Shown: piece by piece, positions 1 to 12,320 of the stretch
Position numbering within the stretch: position 1 is the first letter of the stretch
How the letters are laid out: every line of letters begins with the position of its first letter
Assembly (NCBI GenBank): GCA_021399445.1
Contig: JAJTUQ010000001.1
Location: 372,001 to 436,000 of the forward strand
DNA: 64,000 nt
Direction of reading: 5' to 3'
Source: Xylogone sp. PMI_703
Taxonomy: Eukaryota; Ascomycota; Leotiomycetes
Translations under genes and position numbers: made by a program
The notes under the pieces: model-generated
Databases searched by the model: none
Seen by the model: only the letters and a program-made list of their open reading frames with translations
What the model was told of the DNA's origin: nothing

Positions 1-500
1 GGAGAAGAGAGGTCTCCGGCCTGCGTGGACGGAGCCAAATTTCATGGTTGTTACGCTAAGGGCAGAAGACTCCATGCCCAGGTGTGCAGAGGTGAGATTT
101 ATCTTTCTTTTGGCTCAAATTGTGTTCTCACATGCGTTCTGTTTCCGTGTTACTTAAATGATAGAGGTATGATTTTATGCCAATCTGACCTCTGGATCTT
201 TTAGTATACCCTCCTTAACGCTAAGGATCACCGAAATATAATCTACAACTAAGGAGAGTGTAACATGGTGCTTCTGTCTATCTTTTACTATCGTGTTCAC
301 GATTGCGGCTAGCCCTTTAGGCGAATCCTCTTATAGATTAGTTCTTCAGTTGTTTGTTTCACTGGATAGCGTGCTGTACTGCAGCGATATAATAAAGAGC
401 TCATGAGGGTATCGATGAGTGAGTGGCCTGTAGTAGCTTATCCGTTTTCCCAATTTCTAGAGTCTATAACCTTCATAGTTAATACAAAACTCATTCTAGC
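1..500. other. Intergenic, no gene seen
   Basis: No convincing coding sequence, RNA gene or repeat is visible. It is the 3' flank of the minus-strand dehydrogenase that ends at 501. Confidence 0.5.
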
Positions 501-1681
501 TTACTCCTTCCCACCGAGGTATCTATAAACAACGCTAAAGTCTCGTCCTTTACAGTCATCCCTGGCCTCAGCATCATCATACACAGCCTTCGCCTTGCCC
601 GCTAGTTCTAATTTCGCACCTGCCTCTTCAGCAGCTTGTATGGCCAAACCGAGATCCTTCTTCATAAGACTAATACCAAACCCACCAGTGTAATCCCTCT
701 CTGCAGGTGCGCCAGATATGACACCAGGAACGGGATTGTTGATTTCGCTTGGCCAGCATCTTCCTGTACTGACATTGAGAATACCGGCGAGGACTTTTGG
801 ATCCAGTCCCCATTTGATACCAAGATTCATGGCTTCCGCCGTAGCTATGTTGTTGATGGCGAGAAGATAATTGTTAGCCAGCTTTCCTGATAACCCAGAG
901 CCTTGAGGTCCGCAATGCAATACCCGTTTGCCCATCTTTAGGAGGATAGGCTCTATGGTTGGGACTAGTTCGGCGGGGGAACCAAGCATGAATGTTAATG
1001 TACCTGCCTTGGCGCCTACCACGCCGCCTGACATTGGAGCATCGACAAAAGTTCCGGAGGAGGTGGACTGGACGGCACGTGCCACGGCTTGTGAGGTGGT
1101 AGGATCTATTGTGGAACAGTCGATGAAGAGACGGTCTGGATGTGGAGAGGGTGCTTCGGGTCGGAGGATTTGCGCGAACACGGCCTTGACATGCTGTGGC
1201 TCAGGAAGTACTGTGATGGTTGTCTCCTATAGTATTGCGGAAATAAATTAGTAATTGTACCAGTTGGGATAGGCATAAACGAGAATATTCAAAAAGCAGT
1301 GGAGAGTATAAAGATAAATGAGCACTCACAGCATCATCTGCCGCTTCCTTGACGTTACTGGCAATTACGACCTGAGCTCCCGATGAGGAAGACTTGGCCT
1401 CATTCACAAACTTATTGAGAGCGTCGCTGTTGACATCGTATATTCGAAGGGTGTCAGACAAAGGCAGCTTCGATTGAAGATTCTTTGCCATGTTATAGCC
1501 TGGATTTGGAGTCAACGTTGCGCCTCTTTGAGAGGGGGCCATTAAAGGATATACCCATCTGGCCGAGTCCAATGAACCCCCATTGTGCCTGGCTCTGTCT
1601 GGAGGAAGAGAATGCTCTTCTTTGCAGACTGTATGCGATCGCCCTGCTTGGGCGTAGAGTTCGCTGGAAGTGCACTCTCAT
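501..1681 (-). CDS. 3-hydroxyisobutyrate dehydrogenase-like, mitochondrial
   Basis: Spliced gene of about 340 aa. Exons are 1681-1555, 1499-1330 and 1226-501; phases agree at both joins. The N-terminus is Arg/Ser-rich and looks like a mitochondrial presequence. It is followed by the Rossmann motif GFIGLGQMG, interrupted by intron 1 so that GYNMAKNL follows. Further on are FVDAPMSGG (substrate loop) and GSGLSGKLANN, whose Lys matches the catalytic lysine of the beta-hydroxyacid dehydrogenase family. Family members oxidise 3-hydroxyisobutyrate to methylmalonate semialdehyde in valine breakdown, using NAD. The gene is full length and shows no damage. It is the last of three minus-strand genes with the NRPS-like reductase and the dehydratase upstream. 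It could instead act on another short beta-hydroxy acid, so the family is sure and the substrate is not. Confidence 0.88.
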
Positions 1682-1739
1682 GGTGATGTCGTTCCCGTAT
1701 ACTTTGATCGAAACAGGAACAAGAGCACAAGATGGTTAG

Positions 1740-2825
1740 CAGAAAAGTGGTGGCGGCCAGTAAATAACCACCGCAAGCAGCCCTAGACCGGAGGTGATCG
1801 CAGCTGTGCGGATGCGGGGTTTGGAGCTGGGGTCGGTTCGGCCAGGAACAGCCGACGCTGCCCGAGGATCTCGCGGCTCACTTGTGTTGTACTGCACATT
1901 GTCGTGGAATCTGTGGGTTCAAGAGATGAAGTATTTATAAGTAACCACATTATCGGCGGCACTGGGTACTTGATGAGCAAGAGGCTGAGAGATGAAGTTT
2001 AGGGTATAAGAGAAGAAATAGGCCCCATATTGCCCTTGCGATGGACTTTGATGCACCCACGACCTCTGAGCTCTTTTAGCCAGTGGAGAAACACTTGTCA
2101 AAGTGAATGACCGAATAGCCGCATACCTGAAGAGAAATCTATATGTAGTGTCAATATATGATTTGAAGAATGCGGTAGATATCAGTTGTTGAATCTAGGC
2201 AACTCCTGCTTGTTGACTGGGCGACCTTTTTTGAAGGCGATTATCTACAGCGAGGCGGTAAAAATCCAAGTGACTCTACTGCGAAGTATTTATTCGTGTT
2301 AACAACAAGAGTTAGCATGCCTGTATGGAGTGCAGAGAGCGGCATGAGCATGACTTTATTCCGGGGTGCAGCGTAATCGGCAGAGCATAACAGTATTCTG
2401 TAGCTATATTCTTTCGTAGGCTACGCTAAAACCAGGCTTACCGTTACAGACAACAGTATATAGATAATAGACATGTCATTTCTCTGCTTGTTACTCTCAT
2501 CTGACCTGAAGAATGACGTCAAGGGAGAAAGAGAAAACGGAAATTAAAAAGTGAAAAACTTAAAAAAGAGATTAAAGATGATAATGAGAGTTTTGGAAAT
2601 AAGTCTGTTTTATGGAGAGAATGGAATTCAGGTTATAACTCTCGGTGAAGAGGAAAGTGAGCAGAAGCCAGTAGTAGCATATTTCGGACTAAAGAATAAC
2701 GATATAAAAGTTAAGAATACTAAATGAATTTTGCTAGAGTAGAATTAAGAGTGATTAAGCTTTATATATATAAAGGCAATTCCGGAATTAATTACATACG
2801 GTTTACTACTAATTATTCCGAAACC
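1740..2825. other. AT-rich intergenic with a dispersed repeat copy
   Basis: No gene seen. It contains one copy of the dispersed repeat described at 2330-2421. The part from about 2500 to 2800 is purine-rich and of low complexity. Confidence 0.5.
2330..2421. repeat. Dispersed repeat, copy 1
   Basis: Shares the runs GACTTTATTCCGGGGTGC and CAGTATTCTGTAGCTATATT, followed by CTTTCGTAG, with copies near 18794-18897 and 39115-39205. The copies are not simple sequence and do not overlap a gene, which points to mobile-element ends or a MITE-like family. Confidence 0.7.
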
Positions 2826-5800
2826 TTAACCCTTTCGTGATAAGAAATCCTGTGCCCAAAAAATGATCTCATCGATCATATTGCTAATATAAGAAGTGGT
2901 ATCGAAATATAAAACATCAATATCTTTGTATAACTCTTTGGATACCTCGACTTTCTCAATCTCCCGTTTAGCTTCCAGGACCAAGAAGCGGATCTTGTAA
3001 GAGGGTATATCCCGAATCATATCATTTTCCACGACGGTAAGAATGGGACCGGTACCAGAGTTTGTTCCGGCACCATCTAAGCCGTCCACCCTATAATTTA
3101 CTGCCTGTGATGCGTCTCTATCAATAGCTTGACTAAACCCCACAGACTTTGCATCCGAGATAAGAATACCAAGTCGTGTAGAAACTACGGAAGCTACTAA
3201 TGGGACCGCGGGAACTTGACAATCACCAAGCTGAATCAATGCTGAGCCACTGAGAGCGACAACGCGACGTTTTTGTGCCTGCTGTAGGCTACAGCGCCAA
3301 CCTGTTGAAACGAAGTGTCGAACAATCTGCTGTATCAAAGCCCTATCAGGAGCTTGAAGGCTTGAAAAGGTTTTAGACCACCGTTGTGACTTCTCGGTCT
3401 TAAAATCAAGCACATGACGAGTCGTGGACGTGTCAAACTGACGCTTGAAGTATTCCAAAAGCTTTACCGGAGGATTCTTTACCGGATCATCAGAGGCCTC
3501 CAAGAGCTTTAGCCAAGATGCTGTATCACATAGCTCAAACTCGAGCCCTGCTTGTCGTAAGTACGGAATAATCTCCCGAGTCCAGTGCAGAGTACAAGGG
3601 TTGACAAGATTGAACACTCCCGCCGCCGCATTAGAATTGGAAATCTCAATGGCAGATTGTGCAGTCAAGTCAACCGGCATCCATCTGAACTCCTCGTCTA
3701 TGTCTGGTAAGTGGCCGATCGTCCTTGCCGTTTGGATCATAAGAGGAATTGCCTCGGAGCTATTCCAGATACCGTGTGTGGTATCGCCTATAATCTGGCC
3801 AACTCGAAGGATATAAACTGGAATTCCAACTTGGTCAGCAGCATTTATGCAGATGTGCTCGGTCACTAGTTTCGATCGGCCGTATCCGGAGGATTGTGCG
3901 TTTGAGAAGCTGGTAGGAAGAGATTCTGGAACGCTTTTATCTTGGGTTCGTAGCACTGTACCTACAGAGGAGAAGAACGTGAAAGTTGCAGGAGCTTCTC
4001 CGTGTGCTTGGAGGCATAGGTCAATGAGGTTCTTGACGCCAGCGACGCAATCTCGCTCGAAGCTATTTAGTCGTAGGTTGAAATTGACGTTCCATGCGCT
4101 GTGATAAAGGACTGTGATTTCACTTGCAATCTTCTCGAATAGTTCGGGTTGGAGACCGAGTGACGGTAATGACAGATCACAGGGTAAGCTAATGATCTTT
4201 GTTCTATGAATGAGAGAAAGATTTGAATAGAGCCTCCGCGTGTGTAATGATCGTATTACCCGATGTTGCGCTTCTACTTGGGATGATGCTCTGACAAGAC
4301 AATATACGGTTTTGACTTCGTCAGATTGGATCAGAGTTGCCAATAGATGAGCACCTAGGGATCCTGTGGCACCAGTGAGAACCTTTGAAAAGAGAATTAG
4401 TTGAATGTTCAATAATGATTGAGATTGCTTACAGCATGTTGGTTCTCAGATGTTCTTGGACGGGGTATGTGCTGCTTGAAACAGCTATATTTCGTAATCA
4501 TACTACTGATTTGATTCTCCTCTGGCTGCGATATAAGCCTAGAACCATGATGGATTGAATATAGGTATTTTGACAAGGAGCGAGCGGACGGATAGTCGAA
4601 CACGACATTGAAGCCCAGTTTTTGTCCGCCGACCTTCCCTACGATGAAACGTCGTAGACGGCTAGCCTGGAGCGAATCCATCCCCAGTTCAAAGAAATCC
4701 GAATCTTGGGCTATTTGAGCTGGATATAATATCTTTGCTGCTTCTGAGAGGACCAGATCGCGGAGTTCCTCTTCACCCACTGGATGTTCCTCTTTGATCG
4801 TATCATCGCTCCTGTAAAATTCTTCGATTTCATTCTTGAACTCATTATAGAATACTTTCCGGACAACAGTATCCTTGTCAGTTTTTGGATAAGCAGTTCC
4901 ATGCGGAAGTACAATCACCATCTCTTTACTAATTTTAGCATATGCAGGTGTTGTAGCTTGCGCAGCCGCAATCGTAGACCAGAGTTGATCAATCAAGTCA
5001 TCTTTGGGTACATCGGACGCCATTGGGGAAGGTATTATTAACATCCCAGGGTAAGGTCTTCCTGCGCCAAATACTATTGCGGCGGATACCAATTGATCCT
5101 GCGCTACAGCTCCTTCCATATCAATTGGATTTACCTTTTCTCCATTCTCTAGAACAATTACATCGTCGTTCCGGCCACAGTACTTCCATGCGTCCAACGT
5201 TGGGTGTTTTATGAAAAGGTCCTTCGTTGCGTAAGACCCGTCGTCACGATTTGAAGCGGACTTGGAAGGTAATCCGTCCAGGCAAATTAGCTCATATCTT
5301 CCTTCCCCTGTTGGCTCGAAAGTAAGGTATGGCTTTGCTTCCTCAGTTGGACGTAGGTAATTCCAGTGTTTATCCCCTTGTGGCCTGGTGGACATCATCA
5401 GTGGGCCTGTCTCACTCCTGGGTTTATCATTAGTACATGACAATTAGACTTTCATTAGTGCTTGCATACATTCCATAGACGCTGACCAGGTTTATACCGC
5501 TCTCAGTTAAGAAGTCTCCAAGTCTGTCCGGACAGGGTGACCCTCCAAACGTCACCAATCTCAGCCGTTTCAACAACTCGACTCCCTTGTTAGATTCTGA
5601 GAGAATTTTGAGCGCGTATGGAACAGCAGCAAAGAGCTCAAAGTTATTTTCCTCTAATATCTGAACCAAGTAATCCTTAGTCAACGGTAAAGAGGTGTTA
5701 TAGAAGTAGACAGGCTTGCCGGTAATGATGGCACGGAATAAACTACCAATGCCATGGGTATGAAAGAGAGGTAATGTTAATAAGCATCTCAAACTCAGCT

Positions 5801-6425
5801 TGCTAATGTTCCTTTGATAATTTGCGAGTGCTCCCCGGTGTGTAATTCGAACTGGCTTGGGAAGGCCGGTCGAGCCACTAGAATGAAAGATCCACGCTGT
5901 GTTTTGACTCTCTGTGCTCATATCGAAAGATGGAGTGAGATTTGTGTCATCTTGGGAAATTGGACCGTCATATGCTACTTGTTTCGCAATCGGAATGCGG
6001 ACTACATCAGGGAAATCATATATCTTATCCTCAAATGCTTGTTGAAAGACAATATGTTTTGCACCCGTGTCACTTAGAAGCCGCCGGTAGGCTGGCTTAG
6101 TTAATCGAGGTGAAAGCAGCATGACAGTATGGCCTAGTTTGGTCAAAGCCAATAGAGTGATAACATAATCGAAGTCAGAGACACCCAACAATGCGATTAC
6201 AGCAGGTTTTTCACCTGATGATTTCCTAGCTGGGATAGTGGGCATGTATAGTTGGGCAACTCGTAAAGCGTAAGTATCTAGTTGGAGTGCACTATAGCCG
6301 ACATAGTTGACGCCAGAGGAAGGATAGAACAGCACTGACTGGCCCGAGTCTCGGCCTCCCTGGGTTCGTAGAAGTTCATCAATTGTATGGTAGGAGTTTG
6401 AGGACATATTGCATCCACTATGCAT
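2826..6425 (-). CDS. NRPS-like A-T-R carboxylic acid reductase
   Basis: About 1165 aa from exons 6425-5470, 5417-4433 and 4382-2826 (introns 52 and 50 bp; phases fit). Adenylation domain (roughly residues 10-520): SSGSTGLPKP, VYGMSETGP built across intron 1, and YCGRNDDVIVLENGEKVNP. Thiolation domain near residue 570: DSDFFELGMDSLQ, with the phosphopantetheine serine. Thioester-reductase domain from about 648: VLTGATGSLGAHLL NADP-binding loop and the YGRSK short-chain-reductase Tyr/Lys pair. There is no condensation domain. Family members activate one carboxylic acid as AMP ester, load it on the carrier and release it as aldehyde or alcohol. The start could also be the Met six residues downstream. 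It lies between a dehydratase and a dehydrogenase on the same strand, which suggests a small metabolite locus. The substrate cannot be read from the sequence. Confidence 0.93.
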
Positions 6426-7140
6426 TTTATCTTGAAATATAGATAGATAGTTTCCGTTTCATATGGCTATGGTTTAAGAAACGGCAATGCAGTTAATCTC
6501 AAAACAAAAACAGCCACATTTACTCCAGAAGCAATGAATGTACTATATATTACAACAAAATAAAAGCAGTATTAGCATCGGGCAATCCTGTTGTAGAAGG
6601 TGTCACGATGAGACCTGCTGGGCAGCTGGAGTTCTACGTGTGCCACATCTGTAGCACGTAGTGGAGAGAGCTCGGGTGAGACCCGAACTGTGGATTGAAA
6701 ACTCCCCGAGACCCATTTAGAGCGCGGACAAACTACGCTCTCCTGCGGTACGTAGCTCGTTAATAAGCTACGTTATATTTTCGTGCATTAGTGGAGTTAG
6801 AAGTAATTTATTATGTTTGGAAATTTATTGATGCTCTTAGTGTCTCCAGTTTATGTGGTCTGGTAGAACAGCATGGGGAGGCAACGGTGAAATGTTTCTC
6901 AATAATCACCGAGTATAATTACTCGCGATAATATCATTATCGAAAGGTTACTCTAGATAGTTCAGCACATAGATGACCCCCAGGTAAATTGTAACTGGCT
7001 TCAACAGTTGATTGCACGGATGCTGTTGTGGGAGTGCTCGGTATAGCTTAGAGTGGTCAAAGTACTCCTATAGTTGCATTAACGTAGATGCGTTTGTTGA
7101 TTAGGACCACCTGATGAATAATTCCATATTCTATATTCTA
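6426..7140. other. Intergenic, no gene seen
   Basis: Holds the promoter of the NRPS-like gene and the 3' end region of the dehydratase. No RNA gene or repeat recognised. Confidence 0.5.
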
Positions 7141-9059
7141 TCATACACCATCAGAGGTAAGGAAGTCAAAATCAGCACCCTCGTCCGCTTGATTCACACA
7201 ACGCTCGTATAACCCTCTGTATCCACGTTTTCTAGCTTGGGCACTCTCTGTGTTTGCTTTTCCTGCTGATCCCTGCTCCACTATTCTTCTTTCAATCTCT
7301 TCTTGGCTCACTTTAAGCTCAAGATGACGCCCTTCGACATCACAAGTAATGATGTCGCCATCCCTCACCACCCCAAAAACTGAACCTGCCACCACAGATT
7401 CGGGTGCAATATGTAAAATAATAGTTCCTCCAGCAGTACCAGACATTCTGCCATCTGAGAGTCGAAGCATATCTGTCACCCCCTGGGCAGCTAGTTTCCG
7501 AGGAATGGGAATGAGTCCCGCTTCTGGCATGCCGGGATTGCCAATAGGCCCGATCCCTTGCAGGACTAAGACAGAGTCTCTGGTGACAGGAAGGTCTGGA
7601 TCGTCAATTCGTCGAGCCAGATCCGCCGAATTCCTAAAAACAACCGCAGGTCCAGAGTGCTGTAATAGACGGCGATCCTTAGATGCGGAGGCTTTCATAA
7701 CCGCTCCTTTAGGAGCTATATTCCCACGAAGGACCACCAACGATGAGCTTTGATATAAGGGGTTAGAGAGGGGACGAACGATCTCTGAAGAGAAAGGGAA
7801 CGTGCGAAAAGGTGAAGCATCAAGGACTGCCCCTAAAGTCTGACCAGTGATTGTCATAGCTTCGAGATGCAGTAGTGGCCGTAGGGTGTGTAATAAGGCA
7901 AGCATACCGCCTGCATTGTGGAAATCAGTCATGTAGTTATCTCCACTAGGCTTCAGATCAATTAGTAATGGCACGTTTCTACCAATCTCATCAAATGTAT
8001 CTAACGTGATCGCGCCTCGAAGCTTGGGGTGTCGGTTTGCAATGGCTAGGAGATGGACTACAGCATTCGTTGACCCACCGATCGCCTGAAGGACAGTGAT
8101 AGCATTGAAGAATGACTCCTTCGAGAGCATCTCCTGAGGGGTACGTTTCGCTGCCGCCACTGCAACCGCATTTGCCCCTGTTTCTTCTGCAATTCTAAGA
8201 CGCGCTGATGATACTGCAGGAGCGGATGCTCCTCGCAGTGGCATAAATCCTAAAGCGGCGGTAACACAGGCCATGGTGCTGGCGGTTCCCATGACTCCGC
8301 AGGTTCCAATCTATAAGAACCCTCAGTTAGCTTTCAAAGAGATAATGGCAATTGACCCACAGTTGGGGCTAGTTCCTCATTCAAGGCACTGATATCCTCT
8401 ATATCGAGTGTTCCTGCTCTATATGCAGCCCAATTGTTACGACAATCGGTGCATGCGCCAAGTCTACTTCCTCTATAACTCCCTGGCATCATAGGGCCAG
8501 TTACCAATGGTAGAACTGGCTTATTTGCTGAGATCCCGCCCATCAATTGAGCAGGTACAGTCTTGTCACAACCTATAGGGTTACGTTAGGATGATACTCG
8601 TTATCTAAGGTCAAGCTTTTAACACTCACCTCCAATCATAATACATGCGTCTATTGGTTGAGCCTTGATCATCTCCTCGGTATCCATGCTCATTAGATTC
8701 CGAAGGAACATGCTTGTAGGTGCTGAGAATGACTCAGCGACTGAGATCGTGGGAAAATCAACTGCAAGCCCACCACTCAGTTGTATACCTCGTTTGGCTG
8801 CTTCGATAAGTTGTGGTACATTTGCATGGCAGGGATTGAGAGCTGAATACGTATTAATGATGCCTATGATGGGTCGAGAAAGAGCGTCTTCGCTATAGCC
8901 AAGGGCTTTGATGAAGACTTTTCTAAGAAAGAGCGAGAAGTGAGCATCACCATAAGAAGTGAGTCCTTGACGAAGACCTGACGTTGAGTTGATAGGTTTG
9001 GACAAGTTATAGTCATCATTCAGCGAGCTATTAGCTGGTGTATCGTCGGTTTGAGCCAT
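7141..9059 (-). CDS. IlvD/Edd family dehydratase, sugar-acid clade
   Basis: About 603 aa from exons 9059-8630, 8572-8361 and 8310-7141; phases agree. The iron-sulfur cluster cysteines are in SALNPCHANVPQ, GGCDKTVPAQ (built across intron 1) and IGTCGVMGTAST. ACTDCRNNW also fits. Other family motifs are AIGGSTNAVVHL, DLKPSGDNYM, LRGNIAPKGAV and LSDGRMSGTAGG. The NPCHAN wording and the QADEGADFDFL ending match the arabonate/gluconate-type (sugar acid) dehydratases more than the ILV3 enzyme of valine synthesis. Such enzymes remove water from an aldonic acid to give a 2-keto-3-deoxy acid. It is complete and shows no presequence, so it is probably cytosolic. It is the upstream member of the three co-directional genes. 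Confidence 0.9.
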
Positions 9060-10435
9060 ATTGATGCGAAAGCTGAGGCGTCTTATACATTAATTGGCAC
9101 AATAGTATAAAATGCGATTAATCGTAAAAGAAGTAACAAACACCTGAAGTTTATTGCCTGAAGTACAACCGTCGAAGTGGGTCGTACCGTTGCGGGGAAA
9201 TAGTACTACGACCAGTGATTCCGCACCACAAAACGACGAGGTAGAGTTTATGACGCTTCAAAGATTCATGATAAGGTAATGTAGTATCTATAATGGTATG
9301 ATATGAAATTATCTACAAAGCACGTTTGTCCTCGCTTTACATATATTTCCACTAATGCAAAATACTTGGTTTGGGCTAGCTGTATGGCGACATCCAAACT
9401 TCAATCCACTTTACTTATTATTTTACCGAGGCGTTCTCAAGACAACTATGGTAGACAGGTCTGGTATTTTCAACTCATCTCAACCGAGAAATCTATAGTG
9501 TAGGCCCGGCCTTGACTTTATACTCTTACGAAAGCTAACATTTTTACTGTACGAATCCGTCTACAACTGAACCCTATTTGTAACTTTCCAGATATTTCTA
9601 AATATGCCCCATAAGTGGGGGATTATGGCCTCAAACCATATGTCTAATGAAGATCCTTTTATTGTCAATTATCTGTTCTTCCTCGCATTAGTAGACTGAA
9701 GTTTTAAAACTCCCTAACATAATAAAACCATTTCTACAATATCATTACTGTAATTAGATCAGACGTAAGTTGTTTACTCATCAAAAACTGTAATGATAAC
9801 AGTAAGCTCACAAATTTATTCAATGCTTTCCGATTCCCAAATTTCTCGTGGTTTCCGGCGATTAGATAAGTAACCTACATCTATAACAATAGATTAAGAC
9901 GTTATTCTTAAACATGAATATTAACGTATATGATATTATGAGAGCGTTTGTTATGTATCTGCGTCTTGGCATTGATTGGCGCTGGCGCCATTCGCTCCTT
10001 GTATCTTAGACATCCAAATTTCGATAGCTCTTTCAGCCTCAGGTATCTAGCTAACAATAGTGCTGCACACCTCTGAGTTCAGCATCCTCTCTTCTATCTC
10101 TCCATCACAACAATCATACGAATAGATTCGTATAATTGTATGTACAATGCGAGCATTTGGGCGCCAGCTCCCAGCCCAGCCTTGCCTCCGGTCCGGGTCG
10201 AGAATTTCACATCCGCGGACGAAGCCCAAATGCAACGGCTGAGCACAGAAAGACATTTACAGGTTGGTACCCTTTATTTTAAATTTACTATCCGAAAAGA
10301 TATGGTATACCACGCAAGCACATACATATGAAAACATCCCTGCTCCCAAGATGCATTCCTGACGGAAGAAATTTCCTTAAATCGTTTCGCCCTATTTCAT
10401 GCCCTTCTCACCCTTCATTAGACTACCAAGATTAT
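9060..10435. other. AT-rich intergenic, no gene seen
   Basis: About 1.4 kb with only short, composition-driven open frames. Nothing resembling an RNA gene or element was found. It separates the 5' end of the dehydratase from the 3' end of noxA. Confidence 0.45.
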
Positions 10436-12320
10436 TTAAAAGTGTTCCTTCCAGAATGAAAAGTTGACCTCCCGAGTCGTTGCAGCCTTGCATGCCTTCC
10501 TGATGTCTCTTGCTGCCGTGTTGGGACCTGGGATCGGAGTTAAGTACTTATCTACAAAAGTTTGGGCCCAATGGGTTAAGACTCACCACAGAAGTAAACA
10601 CCAACGTTTGTCCTCATGGTTCCCTCTAATCCGCTAAGATACGTTCGGTCAAGAATACCTTCTCTCATACCAATGAAAAGTCGGCTAAAATCGGGACGTC
10701 CGAAGTTGGTTCGCGATTTCAGCTCAGTCAATGGATCAACAGCGGCGCCGACACTGTTAAGCACAATGTTCTGTGCAGTATCGGCGTCCAGTTTTTGTGT
10801 AAGGTAGGTGTGAATGCGCAGGAATTCGGTTCCGTCGCTTCCAGGATATCCTGCGGCTTCTTGACTCTGGGCTTCCAGGGAGGCAAGGAGGGTCTGGAAC
10901 CATTCAAAGGAGGTGGTGTCCTTGCAGACCCAGATGAATTCCACACGGCGGAGACGAGTGGGTGGGTTGGGACCTTGGCGCATGTGCCAGATATTCTTGA
11001 GGATAGCGGCCCATGGGGTGACACCGATACCAGTACCGATGAGGACGGCGATTTCGTTTTCGAAGACATCCTCAGCAGGAGCTCCATAGGGTCCATCAAT
11101 ACGAAGCTCGGGCATTTGTTGGCCGTTCTGGAGAGCCACTTCGTACATGCCCATGGGATCAACATCGTCGTAGAGCTTGGATTGGGCGTTTCCAGCACCA
11201 AGAGCGTCACCAAGAGCACGGGTAAAGTCGCCAACTTGTCGGACGTGTACGGAGATATAAGGGTCAAACGGGCAAGAAGTAATGGTGAACGGATGCCACT
11301 GTTGTCTGGAGACTGAGGGGCAGTTCAAAAAGAGCCATTGGCCGGCTTTGTATTTCATCGAGGGCTTCACAAACTGAATCTCCATGGCATCTAAAGATAG
11401 TTAGAATATAACTAGCCTTGTATGGCGGGAAGGATCACTTATACATACCGTATGGATGTCGAACAACTCGAACAATCTTGGTGTCTCGTCGAGCGCGAAC
11501 CTCACGGTAGAGACGCTCAATGAGGTAGAGTCCACCAGCCCAGAGCTCCCAGCGCCAACCCTGATAACCGATGCAGTGATTCCAGAAGTTAGCACCAGCC
11601 AGCGGGGAGAAAGGCTGGGCCGTATCACGAACGAAGCAGCCAGTAGCATGGGTATACATTCCAAGCAGGAAAGGGATGAAGAGATGGTGAGTATACCAGA
11701 AGGTTTCGAACGATTGCTGGCGGATCTTGGCGTGCGCAGTGGTGTACATCAGTAGCATGCAGAGCAACATAGTGTGGCCAGTGATACCACCAGCTTGGGC
11801 ATAGTGGATTTGGATAGCCGTAACGGGACGGATTTGCGTCTTCTCGACGTTGAAGAAGCTGAGAACTATCAGCTGACGGGGTTCATCCAAACACGGGTTT
11901 ATTCGCAAACTTACTTCACATAATGAGCGGCAACATGAACCGCCGTCCAGAACAGCATTGCATATGCTACTTGACGATGGAACCAGATTGACTCATCCAG
12001 CGGCAACCACCGTATCTTGGGTCTGATATATCTGAGAATGGTGCGGCACATCGGGAGTAGAATCATGGTAGTGTCGACAGACAAGACAAGACCGGCACCT
12101 CGAGAAAGCCAGACGGAGTATTTGAGCGTATTCAATCCAGCGAGACGTGGATCTTCGGCCTGCTTCCACCTGTATTGAGTTTAGCATCTGCCATCACGGT
12201 TGCAAAGGACACCATCACGTACCATCCCAAAGCAAAGAGACCAATGTGGAGTCCATGGAAGAGGAAGTTGAAGAGCAACTTCGACCCCGTGAACTGAGCC
12301 TTGAACTTTGCGAAATCCAT
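10436..12320 (-). CDS. noxA: Superoxide-generating NADPH oxidase NoxA
   Basis: 551 aa from exons 12320-12219, 12162-11915, 11858-11449, 11390-10587 and 10527-10436; all phases close. The N-terminal half has six membrane segments. Heme-ligand histidines are in WFHRQVAYAMLFWTAVHVAAH and in FWYTHHLF...THATGCF. The C-terminal half has the FAD motif HPFTITSCP, the NADPH motifs IGTGIGVTPWA and FCGPNTAARDI, and ends in the typical FSFWKEHF. Length and order match fungal NoxA (gp91phox homologue), and no EF-hand is present, so it is not NoxC. In filamentous fungi NoxA makes superoxide at membranes and is needed for sexual development, hyphal fusion and, in pathogens, host entry. It needs NoxR and RacA, which are not in this window. 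The gene is intact. Confidence 0.96.

Noticed and set aside
7141..9059. Dihydroxy-acid dehydratase as a self-resistance copy for a DHAD inhibitor cluster
   Set aside because: The cysteine context (NPCHAN, GGCDKT) and the QADEGADFDFL ending fit sugar-acid dehydratases, not the ILV3-type target enzyme, and no terpene genes are present.
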